DNA of 64,000 nt, from contig NZ_JBHYDW010000003.1 in the NCBI RefSeq assembly GCF_051860475.1, positions 1 through 64,000 of the forward strand, in the 5' to 3' direction. The notes under the pieces are model-generated. The model was given only the letters and a program-made list of their open reading frames with translations. It had not been told where the DNA came from and ran no database searches. The position numbers were made by a program, and so were the translations under genes. Positions 29,791 to 38,583 of the stretch are shown piece after piece. Numbering within the stretch: the stretch's first letter is position 1; each line of letters opens with the position of its first letter. Source of the DNA: Elioraea sp051860475. GTDB lineage: Bacteria > Pseudomonadota > Alphaproteobacteria > Acetobacterales > Acetobacteraceae.

Positions 29791-29815
29791 GCGACCAGAC
29801 GGGGCGTCTGGACGC
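29791..29815. promoter_or_regulatory. Dyad operator candidate between divergent SDR and acyl-CoA dehydrogenase genes
   Basis: The 25-nt dyad has half-sites GCGACCAGACG and CGTCTGGACGC separated by GGG; 10 of 11 positions pair. It sits about 50-60 nt from each divergent start, where a TetR- or IclR-type operator would be expected. A second inverted repeat, CCTCGGCC (29825-29832) with GGCCGAGG (29847-29854), lies closer to the plus-strand gene. Binding is inferred from symmetry and position only. Confidence 0.45.
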
Positions 29816-29875
29816 AGGGTTGCGCCTCGGCCACGATGCGCGGCCGGGCCGAGGCCTGGTCCAAGGGGAAACGTG

Positions 29876-31036
29876 ATGCCGGACGGCGCAGTCGCGACCG
29901 ACGATTCCGAGCTCGATCCGTCGCTCGCGCAGCTGCGCGACACGGTGCGGCGCTTCGCCGACGAGCGCGTGGTCCCGCGCGCGGGCGACCTCGACGAGTC
30001 GGAGGAGTGCCCCGAGGATCTCTACCGCGCGCTCGCCGCGCTCGGCCTGTTCGGCATCACCGTGCCGGAGGCGCTCGGCGGCACCGGCGCGGGCGCGCTT
30101 GCCTATGCGGTGGTGATGGAGGAGCTCGCGCGCGGCTATGCGTCGGTCGCGGACCAGGTCGGGCTGGTGGAGCTGGTCGCCACCCTGCTCGCCGAGCACG
30201 GCACGGCGGAACAGCAGGCGCGCTATCTGCGTCCGCTGCTCGCGCGCGAACGGCGCTGCGCCTATGCGCTGACCGAGGAGGGCGCGGGGTCGGATCTTGC
30301 GGCGCTGAAGGCGACCGCGCGGCGCGACGGCGCGGGCTGGGTGCTGACCGGCAGCAAGCTCTGGATCCACATGGCCCCACTCGCCGACTTCGCCGCCGTG
30401 CTCGCGCGCACGAACCCCGAGGCCGGGCATCGCGGCATGGCGGTGTTGCTGGTCGAGCTCGACGCGCCCGGCGTCACCCGCCTGCGTGCCGAGCACAAGA
30501 TGGGCCAGCGCGCCTCTCCGGTCGGCGGGCTCGTGTTCGAGGATGTGCGGCTGCCGGACGACGCGCTGCTCGGTCAGGACGGACGCGGCTTCCACCTGAT
30601 GATGAGCGTGCTGGACAAGGGCCGCATCGGCATCGCGGCCCTCGCCCTCGGCATTCTCCAGCGCGCGCTCGAGGAGAGCATCGCCCACGCCAAGGACCGC
30701 GTGCAGTTCGGCAAGCCGATCGCCGAGTTCCAGGCGGTGCAGTGGATGATCGCCGACATGGCGAAGGACGCGCATGCCGCGCGGCTGATGGTGCGCCATG
30801 CCGCGCGGCTGCTCGATGCCGGCAGGCGCGCGACGCTGGAGGCGAGTTTCGCCAAGTGCTTCGCCTCCGACGCGGCGGTGGCGCGCACGGCGGATGCGGT
30901 GCAGATCCATGGCGGGTCGGGCTATATCCGCGGCGTGACGGTCGAGCGACTCTATCGCGACGCCAAGATCACGCAGATCTACGAAGGCACGAATCAGATC
31001 CAGCGCATGATCATGGCGCGCCACCTGCTCGCATGA
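29876..31036 (+). CDS. Acyl-CoA dehydrogenase family protein
   Basis: This 386-residue flavoprotein catalyses alpha,beta-dehydrogenation of an acyl-CoA. It shows the family order: LRDTVRRFADERVVPRA, GLFGITVPEALGGTGAG, CAYALTEEGAGSDLAALKATA, RVQFGKPIAEFQAVQWMIADM, QIHGGSGYIRGVTVERLYRDAKI and TQIYEGTNQIQRMIMAR. The Glu in IYEGT is the usual catalytic base. ATG 29876 is preceded by AAGGGG. Its stop overlaps the next SDR start by 4 nt, so an oxidation operon follows. Confidence 0.95.
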   Translation: MPDGAVATDDSELDPSLAQLRDTVRRFADERVVPRAGDLDESEECPEDLYRALAALGLFGITVPEALGGTGAGALAYAVVMEELARGYASVADQVGLVELVATLLAEHGTAEQQARYLRPLLARERRCAYALTEEGAGSDLAALKATARRDGAGWVLTGSKLWIHMAPLADFAAVLARTNPEAGHRGMAVLLVELDAPGVTRLRAEHKMGQRASPVGGLVFEDVRLPDDALLGQDGRGFHLMMSVLDKGRIGIAALALGILQRALEESIAHAKDRVQFGKPIAEFQAVQWMIADMAKDAHAARLMVRHAARLLDAGRRATLEASFAKCFASDAAVARTADAVQIHGGSGYIRGVTVERLYRDAKITQIYEGTNQIQRMIMARHLLA

Positions 31037-31797
31037 GGCCCGCCGCCCTCGTCACCGGCGCGCGCCGGGGGATCGGCCGCGCCACCTGTGCCGCGCTCGC
31101 CGCGCGCGGCTTCGACGTGGTCGGCGCCGATCTGTCGGATGACGGCGCGGCCGAGACCGAGGCTGCCGTGATCGCGGCAGGCGGGGCGTTCCGCTTCCTC
31201 ACCGCCGACGTGGCCGCGACCGCCGCGCACGGTGCGCTCGTCGAGGCCGCGTGGGCCGCGTTCGGCGGCCTCGAATGCCTGGTGAACAACGCGGGCGTCG
31301 GCGCGCTCGCCCGCGGCGATCTGCTCGACGTGACCGAAGCCTCGTTCGACCGCTGCCTCGGCGTGAACACGCGCGGCGCCTTCTTCCTCGCCCAGGCGGC
31401 AGCACGGCGGATGGTCGGCCCTGGCGCGCCCGCGCGCGGGGCGCGCTCGATCCTGTTCGTCTCCTCGGCGAATGCGTTCATGCCGGCGGTCGATCGCGGC
31501 GAGTACTGCATCTCCAAGGCGGCCGCGTCGATGGTGGCGAGGCTGTTCGCGGTGCGGCTCGCCGAGGCCGGCATCGCCGTGCACGAGATCCGCCCCGGCG
31601 TGATCCGCACGGAAATGACCGCGCCGGTGGCCGAACGCTACACCGCGCGCATCGAGGCCGGACTGTCACCCATCCGCCGCTGGGGCGAGGCCGAGGATGT
31701 CGGCCGCGCCATCGCTGCCCTCGCCGCCGGCGACCTCCCCTTCACCACCGGCGATGCCTTCCACATCGACGGCGGCCTGCACCTGCACCGGCTATGA
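31033..31797 (+). CDS. Short-chain dehydrogenase (3-ketoacyl reductase-like)
   Basis: This 254-residue SDR begins MRPAALVTGARRGIGRATCAALAARG, with TGxxxGIG cofactor motif. It has LECLVNNAGVG, catalytic Ser in ILFVSSANAFMP, and Tyr and Lys in RGEYCISKAAASMVARLFA. IRPGVIRTEMTAP follows the active site. Given its coupling to the acyl-CoA dehydrogenase and MaoC genes (ATGA overlaps at both ends), it probably oxidises a 3-hydroxyacyl intermediate or related alcohol. Confidence 0.9.
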   Translation: MRPAALVTGARRGIGRATCAALAARGFDVVGADLSDDGAAETEAAVIAAGGAFRFLTADVAATAAHGALVEAAWAAFGGLECLVNNAGVGALARGDLLDVTEASFDRCLGVNTRGAFFLAQAAARRMVGPGAPARGARSILFVSSANAFMPAVDRGEYCISKAAASMVARLFAVRLAEAGIAVHEIRPGVIRTEMTAPVAERYTARIEAGLSPIRRWGEAEDVGRAIAALAAGDLPFTTGDAFHIDGGLHLHRL

Positions 31798-32240
31798 GCG
31801 CGCTGCGTTACGAGGAGATCGCGGTCGGGCTCGACTACGACACGCCCGGCATCACGATCGGCGAGCACCACGTGCTCGGCTTCGCCGGTCTGACGGGAGA
31901 CTTCTACGAGCTGCACGTCGATGACGACTACGCGCGCTCGATCGGCTATCCGGGCCGGGTCGCGCACGGGCTGCTCGGGCTTGCCCTCGCCGACGGGCTG
32001 AAGAACCGCGCTGGCGTGCGGCTCGCGGCGATCGTCTCGCTTGGCTGGCGCTGGACATTCACGGGCCCGATCCTGATCGGCGACCGCATCGCCGCGCGCA
32101 TCCGCGTCGTGGCCAAGCGCGAGACGAAGAAGCCCGACCGCGGCATCGTCACGATCGAGGTGACGCTGACCAATCAGCGCGGCGAGGTGGTACAGCAGGG
32201 CGAGAACGACATGATGGTGTGGCGCCGCCCTACCGCTTGA
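31794..32240 (+). CDS. MaoC-like (hot-dog fold) acyl dehydratase
   Basis: This 148-residue single hot-dog protein belongs to the R-hydratase/MaoC family, which hydrates enoyl-CoA. It opens with RYEEIAVGLDYDTPGITIGEHHVL and has the catalytic region GFAGLTGDFYELHVDDDYA, with Asp and His as in R-specific hydratases, and YPGRVAHGLLGLALADGL. It completes a dehydrogenase-reductase-hydratase set. Its last 11 nt overlap the 3' end of the convergent enoyl-CoA hydratase gene. Confidence 0.9.
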   Translation: MSALRYEEIAVGLDYDTPGITIGEHHVLGFAGLTGDFYELHVDDDYARSIGYPGRVAHGLLGLALADGLKNRAGVRLAAIVSLGWRWTFTGPILIGDRIAARIRVVAKRETKKPDRGIVTIEVTLTNQRGEVVQQGENDMMVWRRPTA

Positions 32241-32997
32241 ACGCCGCGTCGCGCTTCTCGGCGAAGGCGCGGATGCCCTCGCGGTGGTCGCCGGCGGCGA
32301 AACAGAGCACGTTCATCTCGTTCTCGTAGGCAAGCCCGGCCGAGAGCGGCGCCTCCAGCGCCTGGCGCACGGCCGCCTTCACCGCCTGCACGGCGACCGG
32401 GCTGAAGCCCGCGAGCGTCCGGCAGAGCGCGCGCGCGACCTCCTCCTCCGCCCCGTCCTCCACCACCTGCTCGACCAGGCGGAGCCGCTGTGCCTCCTCG
32501 GCATCGACAGGTTCGCCGGTCAGCAGCAGCCGCATCGCCGCCCCGTAGCCGATCAGCCGCGGCAGCATCTGCGACGCCCCGCCGCCGCCGACCCAGCCGC
32601 GCGTCACCTCCGGGAAGCCGATGCGCGTCGAGCGAGCGGCGATGCGGAGGTCCGAGGCGAGCGCCATCTCGGCGCCGCCGCCGAGCGTCCAGCCCTTCAG
32701 CGCAGCGATCACCGGCTTGCGGATGCCGCGGATCGCCGCCTCGTAGACGACACGGTTGCGGAACGCCCACGCATCCGGATAGGCCGCGAGCGCATGGAGA
32801 TCGCTGCCCGCGCAGAAGGCGCGGCTGCCGGCACCGCGCAGCAGCACCGCACGGACCGCGTCATCCGCGTCGATGCGGCGCGCGTGCTCGGCCAGCTCCG
32901 CCGCCATCGCCGGCGTCACCGCGTTGTGCTTGGCCGGCCGATCGATCACCAGCTCCGCCACCCCGTCCGCGACCTCGAGCCGCACCGCGCCGTCCAT
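32230..32997 (-). CDS. Enoyl-CoA hydratase/isomerase family protein
   Basis: This 255-residue crotonase-fold enzyme contains VADGVAELVIDRPAKHNAVTPAMAAEL, an oxyanion-hole segment RAFCAGSDLHALA, and KPVIAALKGWTLGGGAEMALASDLRIAA. At the second Glu position it has FPEVTRGWVGGGGASQMLPRLIG. I chose ATG 32995-32997 over ATG 33001-33003 because the GGAGGG ribosome site is 6 nt upstream of the former and touches the latter. It could belong to the same catabolic set as the genes on the other strand. Confidence 0.92.
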   Translation of the reverse strand: MDGAVRLEVADGVAELVIDRPAKHNAVTPAMAAELAEHARRIDADDAVRAVLLRGAGSRAFCAGSDLHALAAYPDAWAFRNRVVYEAAIRGIRKPVIAALKGWTLGGGAEMALASDLRIAARSTRIGFPEVTRGWVGGGGASQMLPRLIGYGAAMRLLLTGEPVDAEEAQRLRLVEQVVEDGAEEEVARALCRTLAGFSPVAVQAVKAAVRQALEAPLSAGLAYENEMNVLCFAAGDHREGIRAFAEKRDAAFKR

Positions 32998-33095
32998 GCA
33001 CATCCCTCCGCGCTCCATTCCCGACGCCAGATTGGCCCCGCCGGCACGGCGCCGCCAGCCTTGCGCGGGGCGCCACGCCATGCCGGCGTTGACGC

Positions 33096-33866
33096 TCAGC
33101 GCGGCGGCGTGCCGTCGAACCGCGCCGCAACCGCGGCCGCTGCCTGCATCAGCGCCGCGCCGATGCGCGGCAGCGCCTCCACCGGCAGGCGCTGCGCCGG
33201 CCCCGAAATGCTGAGCGCGGCCGAGAGCCCGTGCAGCGGAATCGCCGCGGCGACGCAATGCGCGCCGGTCTCGTTCTCCTCCAGGTCGAGTGCGAAGCCC
33301 TGCGCGGACGCGGTCGCGAGCTCCTCGGCGAGGGCCGCGCGGCTGGTGATCGTGCGCGGGGTGCGCCTCAGCAGCCGTCTCGGCAGCCCGTCCAGTCGAT
33401 CCTCCTCCGGACGGATCGCGAGCATCGCCTTGCCGAGGCTGGTCGAATGGATCGGGTCGCGCGCGCCGATCGCGGCTTCCATGCGCAGCGAGCGCGTGCT
33501 GCCGACCATCGCGACATAGATCACCTCGGCGCCATCGGCGACACCGAGATTGACGGTCTCGTTGAATCGCAGCTGCAGCCGCTGCATCTCGGGGAGCGCC
33601 GCCTGGCGCAGCGCCTCGATCGCGGCGGCGGGCGCGGGCATCGCCGCAAGCCGCGGCCCGGCCGTGTAGGCGTCGTTGCCCTCGGCCTGCACGACGAACC
33701 CGGCCGAGCGCAGCGTGTAGAGGTAGCGGAACGCAGTGGTCTTGGGCAGCGCGGTGCGCTCGGCGAGCTCCGACAGCGTGAGCGGCCGCCCTTCGCCCAC
33801 CAGCGCCTCCAGCAGCTGCAATGCCTTGCGCACCGGCTTGACGACGTAGCGGGCGTCCAGACTCAT
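33096..33866 (-). CDS. IclR family transcriptional regulator
   Basis: This 256-residue regulator has an N-terminal winged helix (VVKPVRKALQLLEALVGEGRPLTLSELAERTALPKTTAFRYLYTL) and a C-terminal effector domain from about residue 85. The latter contains GSTRSLRMEAAIGARDPIHSTSLGKAMLA, the usual IclR signature region, and HCVAAAIPLHGLSAALSISGPA. It starts 4 nt after an SDR stop in the same direction and is probably the last gene of the peptide-importer operon, which it may control. Confidence 0.93.
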   Translation of the reverse strand: MSLDARYVVKPVRKALQLLEALVGEGRPLTLSELAERTALPKTTAFRYLYTLRSAGFVVQAEGNDAYTAGPRLAAMPAPAAAIEALRQAALPEMQRLQLRFNETVNLGVADGAEVIYVAMVGSTRSLRMEAAIGARDPIHSTSLGKAMLAIRPEEDRLDGLPRRLLRRTPRTITSRAALAEELATASAQGFALDLEENETGAHCVAAAIPLHGLSAALSISGPAQRLPVEALPRIGAALMQAAAAVAARFDGTPPR

Positions 33867-33869
33867 CGG

Positions 33870-34670
33870 TCAGATCGCCACCGTCATGGCGCCGTCGACG
33901 GTCAGCACCGCGCCGGTCGTGTAGGAGGACGCAGCGGAGCAGAGATAGAGCGCGGCCGCCCCCAGTTCGTCCGGATGACCCCAGCGGCCCGCCGGCGTGC
34001 GCGCGGCGATGCGCGCCTGGAATGTCGGATCGCTGCGCCGGAGCGTCTCGTTGCCGGCGGTGAGAAAGTAGCCGGGGGCGAGCGCGTTCACCGTCACCCC
34101 GCTCGGCGCGAGCTCCACCGCAAGCGCGCGCACCAGCCCATTCATTCCGGCCTTCGCCGCGGCATAGCCCGGCATGGAAGGCCGGGCGATGAAGGCGTTG
34201 ATGGAGGAGACGAACAGGATGCGCCCGTAGCCCGCGGGCACCATCACGCGTGAGGCCTCGCGCGCGAGCCGGAAGCCCGCGGCGAGATGCGACTCGAACA
34301 CCGCGCGGAAATCCGCGTCGGTCTGATCGAGCGCGGGCTTGCGCACGCCGCCGCCGGCATTGCTGACCAGGATGTCGAGCCGGCCATGCCGTTCCGCGAT
34401 CGCTCGCACCGCGGCGGTCGCGGCCTCGGCATCCGTCACGTCGAACGGCGCGACCTCCGCCGCCAGACCCCAGGCGCGCAGGGCCGCCTCGCGCGACGCG
34501 AGCGCGGCCGCATCGCGCCCGTTCAGCGCCACCCGCGCGCCGGCGGCGGCCAGCGCGCGCGCGATCGCCCAGCCGAGCCCCCGCGAGGCGCCCGTCACCA
34601 GCGCGACCCGGCCCGTCAGGTCGAACAGTCTCGCGGGCGGTGCGGGCGGCGCGTCTGCCGGCGTGCTCAT
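33870..34670 (-). CDS. Short-chain dehydrogenase (gluconate 5-dehydrogenase-like)
   Basis: This 266-residue SDR has RLFDLTGRVALVTGASRGLGWAIARALAAAG, DILVSNAGGGVRKP, catalytic Ser in ILFVSSINAFI, and Tyr and Lys in MPGYAAAKAGMNGLVRALA. GVTVNALAPGYFLTAGNE resembles gluconate/2-deoxygluconate dehydrogenase-type SDRs. It lies 7 nt after the damaged permease gene and 3 nt before the IclR gene, so it travels with the first peptide-importer operon. The substrate is unknown. Confidence 0.9.
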   Translation of the reverse strand: MSTPADAPPAPPARLFDLTGRVALVTGASRGLGWAIARALAAAGARVALNGRDAAALASREAALRAWGLAAEVAPFDVTDAEAATAAVRAIAERHGRLDILVSNAGGGVRKPALDQTDADFRAVFESHLAAGFRLAREASRVMVPAGYGRILFVSSINAFIARPSMPGYAAAKAGMNGLVRALAVELAPSGVTVNALAPGYFLTAGNETLRRSDPTFQARIAARTPAGRWGHPDELGAAALYLCSAASSYTTGAVLTVDGAMTVAI

Positions 34671-34677
34671 CGCTCGC

Positions 34678-35623
34678 TCAGGCGTACTCGATGCGCGGAT
34701 CGATATAGGCGTAGAGCACGTCCACCATCACGTTGATGACGATGTAGATCACCAGGATCACCAGGATGCAGCCCTGGATCAGCGGGTAGTCGCGCGTGCT
34801 GATCGCGGTGATCAGCAGCCGCCCGAGGCCCGGATAGGTGAACACCGCTTCCGTGACGACCGTGCCGCCGATGAAGTTCGCCATCATCAGCCCGACGATG
34901 GTGACGAAGGGCAGCATCGCGTTGCGCATCACGTGCCGGCCGACCACGTCGCGCTCGGGCAGCCCCTTCGAGCGCGCGGTCCGCACATAGTCGGCGCGCA
35001 GCTCGGCCACCAGCGAGGCGCGCAGGAAGCGGGCGAAGATGCCCGACACATAGACGCCGAGCGTCAGCGCCGGCAGCAGGATGTTGCGCAGCATCTCGAT
35101 CGGCGAGTCCCAGAACGGCACGTAGCCCGAGGCCGAGGGCAGCCAGCGCAGGTGCACCGCGAACAGCAGGATCAGCAGGATGCCGAGCCAGAAGGTCGGC
35201 ACGCCGAGTGCCAGCGCGCTCCAGCCGCTGAGCGCGGTCGAGCCACGAGCCGGGCATCAGCGCGCTCGCCACCGCCACGGGGATGCCGATCAGCAGCCCG
35301 ACGACGGTCGCCGCGAGGCCGAGTTGCACGGTGGCCGGCAGGCGTTCGCCGATCAGCGACGCGACGGGCTGGCGCGAATGCAGCGACACGCCGAGATCGC
35401 CGCACAGCGCGTCCGTCAGCCAGGCCCAGTACTGCACGATCACCGGCCGGTCGAGGCCGAGCTCGGCGCGCAGCGCGGCAACCTGCTCCGGTGTCGCGTT
35501 CTCGCCGAGGATCATCCCGACGGGACCACCCGGAATCGCATAGACCATCGCCCAGATGCCGATCGAGGCGAGCACCAGCACCGGCAGCAGCTGCGCAAGG
35601 CGGCGGAGGATGTAGCCGATCAC
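34678..35623 (-). pseudogene. Dipeptide/oligopeptide ABC transporter permease (DppB-like), frameshifted
   Basis: The first frame, from GTG 35621-35623 (GGGAGG upstream), encodes IGYILRRLAQLLPVLVLASI through MPGSWLDR. The second frame carries on with ALSGWSALALGVPTFWLGIL and ends at 34678 with YIDPRIEYA. The switch is at about 35232-35237. The strand reads GACCGCGCTC, where GACCGCGCGCTC would keep the frame, so one CG dinucleotide of a CGCGCG run is missing. The intact paralogue at 51398-52405 has DRALSAAS in the same place. Otherwise all permease segments are present, so the lesion is recent or a sequencing error. Confidence 0.85.
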
Positions 35624-36495
35624 GGCCGGCCTCCCTGAAGCGCTACGGGCTCCTCGATCTCGTGGCGGTCCTCGAGCACCGAGGCCATGGCGCGGCCGAG
35701 CAGGTCGAGCGAAAGGATCGTCAGCGTCAGCACCAGCCCGGGCAGCACCGCGTAGGTCGGCGCCTCGTAGAGGAAGGTCTTGCCGGTGCGCAGCATCTCG
35801 CCCCAGGAGGGCGTGGGCGGCGGGATGCCGATGCCGAGGAAGGCGAGCGCGGCCTCGAGCAGGATCGCGACCGAGGACAGCACCACCACCTGCACCAGGA
35901 TCGGGCTCCAGGAGTTCGGCAGCACGGTCCGGAACATCATGTAGGCGGCCGAGCCGCCGAGCGCCTCGACCGCGACGACGAAGTCGCGCTTGCGCAACGA
36001 CAGCACCTGCGCGCGGGTGATGCGCGCGAAGGAGGGGATGCCGGTGATGCCGACCGCGAGCAAAGCCGCCGCCTGGCTGCGCCCGATCACGGCGATGATC
36101 GCCATCGCCAGCAGGATGCCCGGCAGCGCCAGCAGCACATCGACCAGCCGCATCAGCACCGCGTCGCGCCAGCCGCCGAAGAACCCCGCCATCAGCCCGA
36201 TCGGCACGCCGACCGCGCCCGCGATTGTGACGGCGCCGGCCGCCGTCATCAGCGAGGTGCGCGCGCCGTAGATCACGCGCGCAAGGATGTCGCGGCCGAG
36301 CTCGTCCGTGCCGAACCAGTGCGCGGCCGATGGCCCTTCCAGTTCCGCGAGCAGGTCCTGCGCCAGCGGATCGATCGGCAGCACGGGGGCCAGGATCGCG
36401 AGCACGATCAGCGTCGCGAGCCAGGTGAGGCTGACCTGCGCGGCACCGCGCGCGACCACACGCCTTGCGAGTTCGCGCGACCGGTGCATCGTCAC
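35620..36495 (-). CDS. Dipeptide/oligopeptide ABC transporter permease (DppC-like)
   Basis: This 291-residue permease has an N-terminal helix (WLATLIVLAILAPVLP), the family segment HWFGTDELGRDILARVIYGARTSLM and five further helices. The EAA loop is DFVVAVEALGGSAAYMMFRTVLPNS. ALAFLGIGIPPPTPSWGEML near the C-terminus is diagnostic of DppC/OppC. It overlaps both the ATPase gene upstream and the DppB gene downstream by 4 nt. Confidence 0.93.
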   Translation of the reverse strand: MTMHRSRELARRVVARGAAQVSLTWLATLIVLAILAPVLPIDPLAQDLLAELEGPSAAHWFGTDELGRDILARVIYGARTSLMTAAGAVTIAGAVGVPIGLMAGFFGGWRDAVLMRLVDVLLALPGILLAMAIIAVIGRSQAAALLAVGITGIPSFARITRAQVLSLRKRDFVVAVEALGGSAAYMMFRTVLPNSWSPILVQVVVLSSVAILLEAALAFLGIGIPPPTPSWGEMLRTGKTFLYEAPTYAVLPGLVLTLTILSLDLLGRAMASVLEDRHEIEEPVALQGGRP

Positions 36496-38561
36496 ACCAC
36501 CTCCTGCGGGCGCGCGGCACCGGCCGCCGGCACCAGCGGTCCGGCGTGGTGGCAGGCGGTGCGCGTCGGCAGCCCGGGATACGGCCGGAACGCGGGCGCC
36601 TCTGCCGGGCAGCGCGCATCGGCGCGGAAGCAGCGCGGGTGGAAGGTGCAGCCCGGGGGCGGCGAGGCCGGGTTCGGGATCTCGCCCTCCAGCACGATGC
36701 GCTTGCGCACGCCGCGCAGGCTCGGATCCGGCACCGGCACGGCCGAGAGCAGCGACTGGGTGTAGGGATGCACCGGTGTGGCGTAGAGCGCCTGCTTCTC
36801 GCTCTCCTCGACGATCCGCCCGAGATACATCACGGCGACGCGGTCGGAGATGTGGCGCACCACCGACAGGTCATGCGCGATGAACAGATAGGCGAGGCCG
36901 AGTTCGCGCTGGAGATCCTGCAACAGGTTGATGATCTGCGCCTGGATCGAGACGTCGAGCGAGGCGACCGGCTCGTCGAGGATCAGCAGGCGCGGCTCGA
37001 GCGCGAGCGCGCGCGCGATGCCGATGCGCTGCTTCTGCCCGCCCGAGAACTCGTGCGGGAAGCGTCCCATCATGCTCGGCGACAGCCCCACCATCTCGAA
37101 CAGCCGCGCGATCCGCGCGGCACCGCCCATCTGCTCGTAGAGCCCGTGGATGCGCAGCGGCTCGGCGACGATCTCGCCCGCGCTCTTGATCGGGTTGAGC
37201 GAGGCGAAGGGGTCCTGGAACACGTACTGCATGTGCCGGCGCACCTGGCGCATCGCGCCGCGGCCGAGCGCGGTGATGTCGCGGCCGCCGAAACGGATGC
37301 GCCCGCCGGTCGCCTTCACCAGCCCCATGATGGCGCGGCCCGTCGTCGTCTTGCCGCAGCCGGACTCGCCGACGAGGCCGACCGTCTCGCCCTCGTGCAC
37401 CGCCAGGCTCACGCCGTCGACCGCACGCAGCCAGCCGACGCGGCGTCGCAGGATGCCGGCCCTGATCGGGAAATGCACCTGGAGGTCCTCGACCGACAGC
37501 AGCGGTTCCGTGTCGCGCTGCAGGTTCGGCAGCGTTCGTTCCGCCGCATCGGGCTCGCGCACCACCGACGGTGCCGGCACCTCGTCGGCGAAGTGACAGG
37601 CGCTGAGATGCGCCGGACCGCAGGCGCGCAATGCCGGTTCCTCGGCGCGGCAGCGATCGCGTTCGTTCGAGACCGCGCAGCGCGGATGGAACACACAGCC
37701 CGGCGGCAGGTTCGCCGGCGCGGGCGGCTGGCCCGGAATCGGCTCGAGCCGCACGCCCCCGCCGTCGAGTCGCGGCAGGCCGCGCAGCAGCGCGACCGTG
37801 TAGGGATGGCGCGGGCGGGCGAAGATCGTCTCGACCGGGCCGGACTCGACGATCCGCCCGCCATACATCACTGCCACGCGATGCGCCATTTCGGCGATCA
37901 CGCCGAGATCATGCGTGATCAGGATCACCGCGGCCCCCGTCTCGGCCTGGCGGCGGGCGAGCAACGACAGCACCTGCGCCTGCACCGTGACGTCGAGCGC
38001 GGTGGTGGGCTCGTCGGCGATGATCAGGCGAGGCCGCCCCGCCATCGCCATCGCGATCACCGCGCGCTGGCGCATCCCGCCCGAGAACTGGTGCGGGTAC
38101 TGGATCACGCGCCCGGCGGGATCCGGGATATCGACCTCGCGCAGGAGCTCGACCGCGCGCGCGCGCGCCTGCTCGGCGCGCAGCCTTCCGTGCGCAACCT
38201 GGCCCTCGGTCACCTGTCGGCCGATCGTGAACACGGGGTTCAGCGTCGTCGTCGGGTCCTGGAACACCATGCCGACATCGACACCCCGCATGCGTCTGAG
38301 CGTCTCGGGGTCGGCGTCGGTGATCTCGACGCCGCCGAGCCGGATCGAGCCGCGCACGCGCGCGGTCGGCGGCAAGAGACCCGAGATCGCGAGCGAGGTC
38401 ACGCTCTTGCCCGAACCCGACTCGCCGACGATCCCAAGCACCTCGTTGGCGCGCACGTCGAGGTCGATGCCGCGCACCGCCGGCACGGGACGGCCCGAGC
38501 CGACGAAGGCCACCTCGAGCGCACGGACGGAGAGGATCGGCTCAGTCATCCGTGCGCTCAT
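36492..38561 (-). CDS. Dipeptide ABC transporter ATPase, DppD-DppF fusion (GsiA-like)
   Basis: The 689-residue protein joins two complete ABC domains. The first has Walker A GESGSGKSVTSLAISG, FSGGMRQRAVIAMAMA and IIADEPTTALDVT. The second has GESGCGKTTTGRAIMG, FSGGQKQRIGIARALALEP and LILDEPVASLDVS. Each domain ends with the oligopeptide-type Cys motif (GCVFHPRCAVSNERDRC and GCTFHPRCFRADARC), which binds an Fe-S cluster in DppD-like ATPases. The fusion replaces two separate genes as in GsiA. Its stop overlaps the dppC-like start by 4 nt. Confidence 0.95.
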   Translation of the reverse strand: MSARMTEPILSVRALEVAFVGSGRPVPAVRGIDLDVRANEVLGIVGESGSGKSVTSLAISGLLPPTARVRGSIRLGGVEITDADPETLRRMRGVDVGMVFQDPTTTLNPVFTIGRQVTEGQVAHGRLRAEQARARAVELLREVDIPDPAGRVIQYPHQFSGGMRQRAVIAMAMAGRPRLIIADEPTTALDVTVQAQVLSLLARRQAETGAAVILITHDLGVIAEMAHRVAVMYGGRIVESGPVETIFARPRHPYTVALLRGLPRLDGGGVRLEPIPGQPPAPANLPPGCVFHPRCAVSNERDRCRAEEPALRACGPAHLSACHFADEVPAPSVVREPDAAERTLPNLQRDTEPLLSVEDLQVHFPIRAGILRRRVGWLRAVDGVSLAVHEGETVGLVGESGCGKTTTGRAIMGLVKATGGRIRFGGRDITALGRGAMRQVRRHMQYVFQDPFASLNPIKSAGEIVAEPLRIHGLYEQMGGAARIARLFEMVGLSPSMMGRFPHEFSGGQKQRIGIARALALEPRLLILDEPVASLDVSIQAQIINLLQDLQRELGLAYLFIAHDLSVVRHISDRVAVMYLGRIVEESEKQALYATPVHPYTQSLLSAVPVPDPSLRGVRKRIVLEGEIPNPASPPPGCTFHPRCFRADARCPAEAPAFRPYPGLPTRTACHHAGPLVPAAGAARPQEVV

Positions 38562-38583
38562 CCATGCGGCATCCCGCCTCGGC

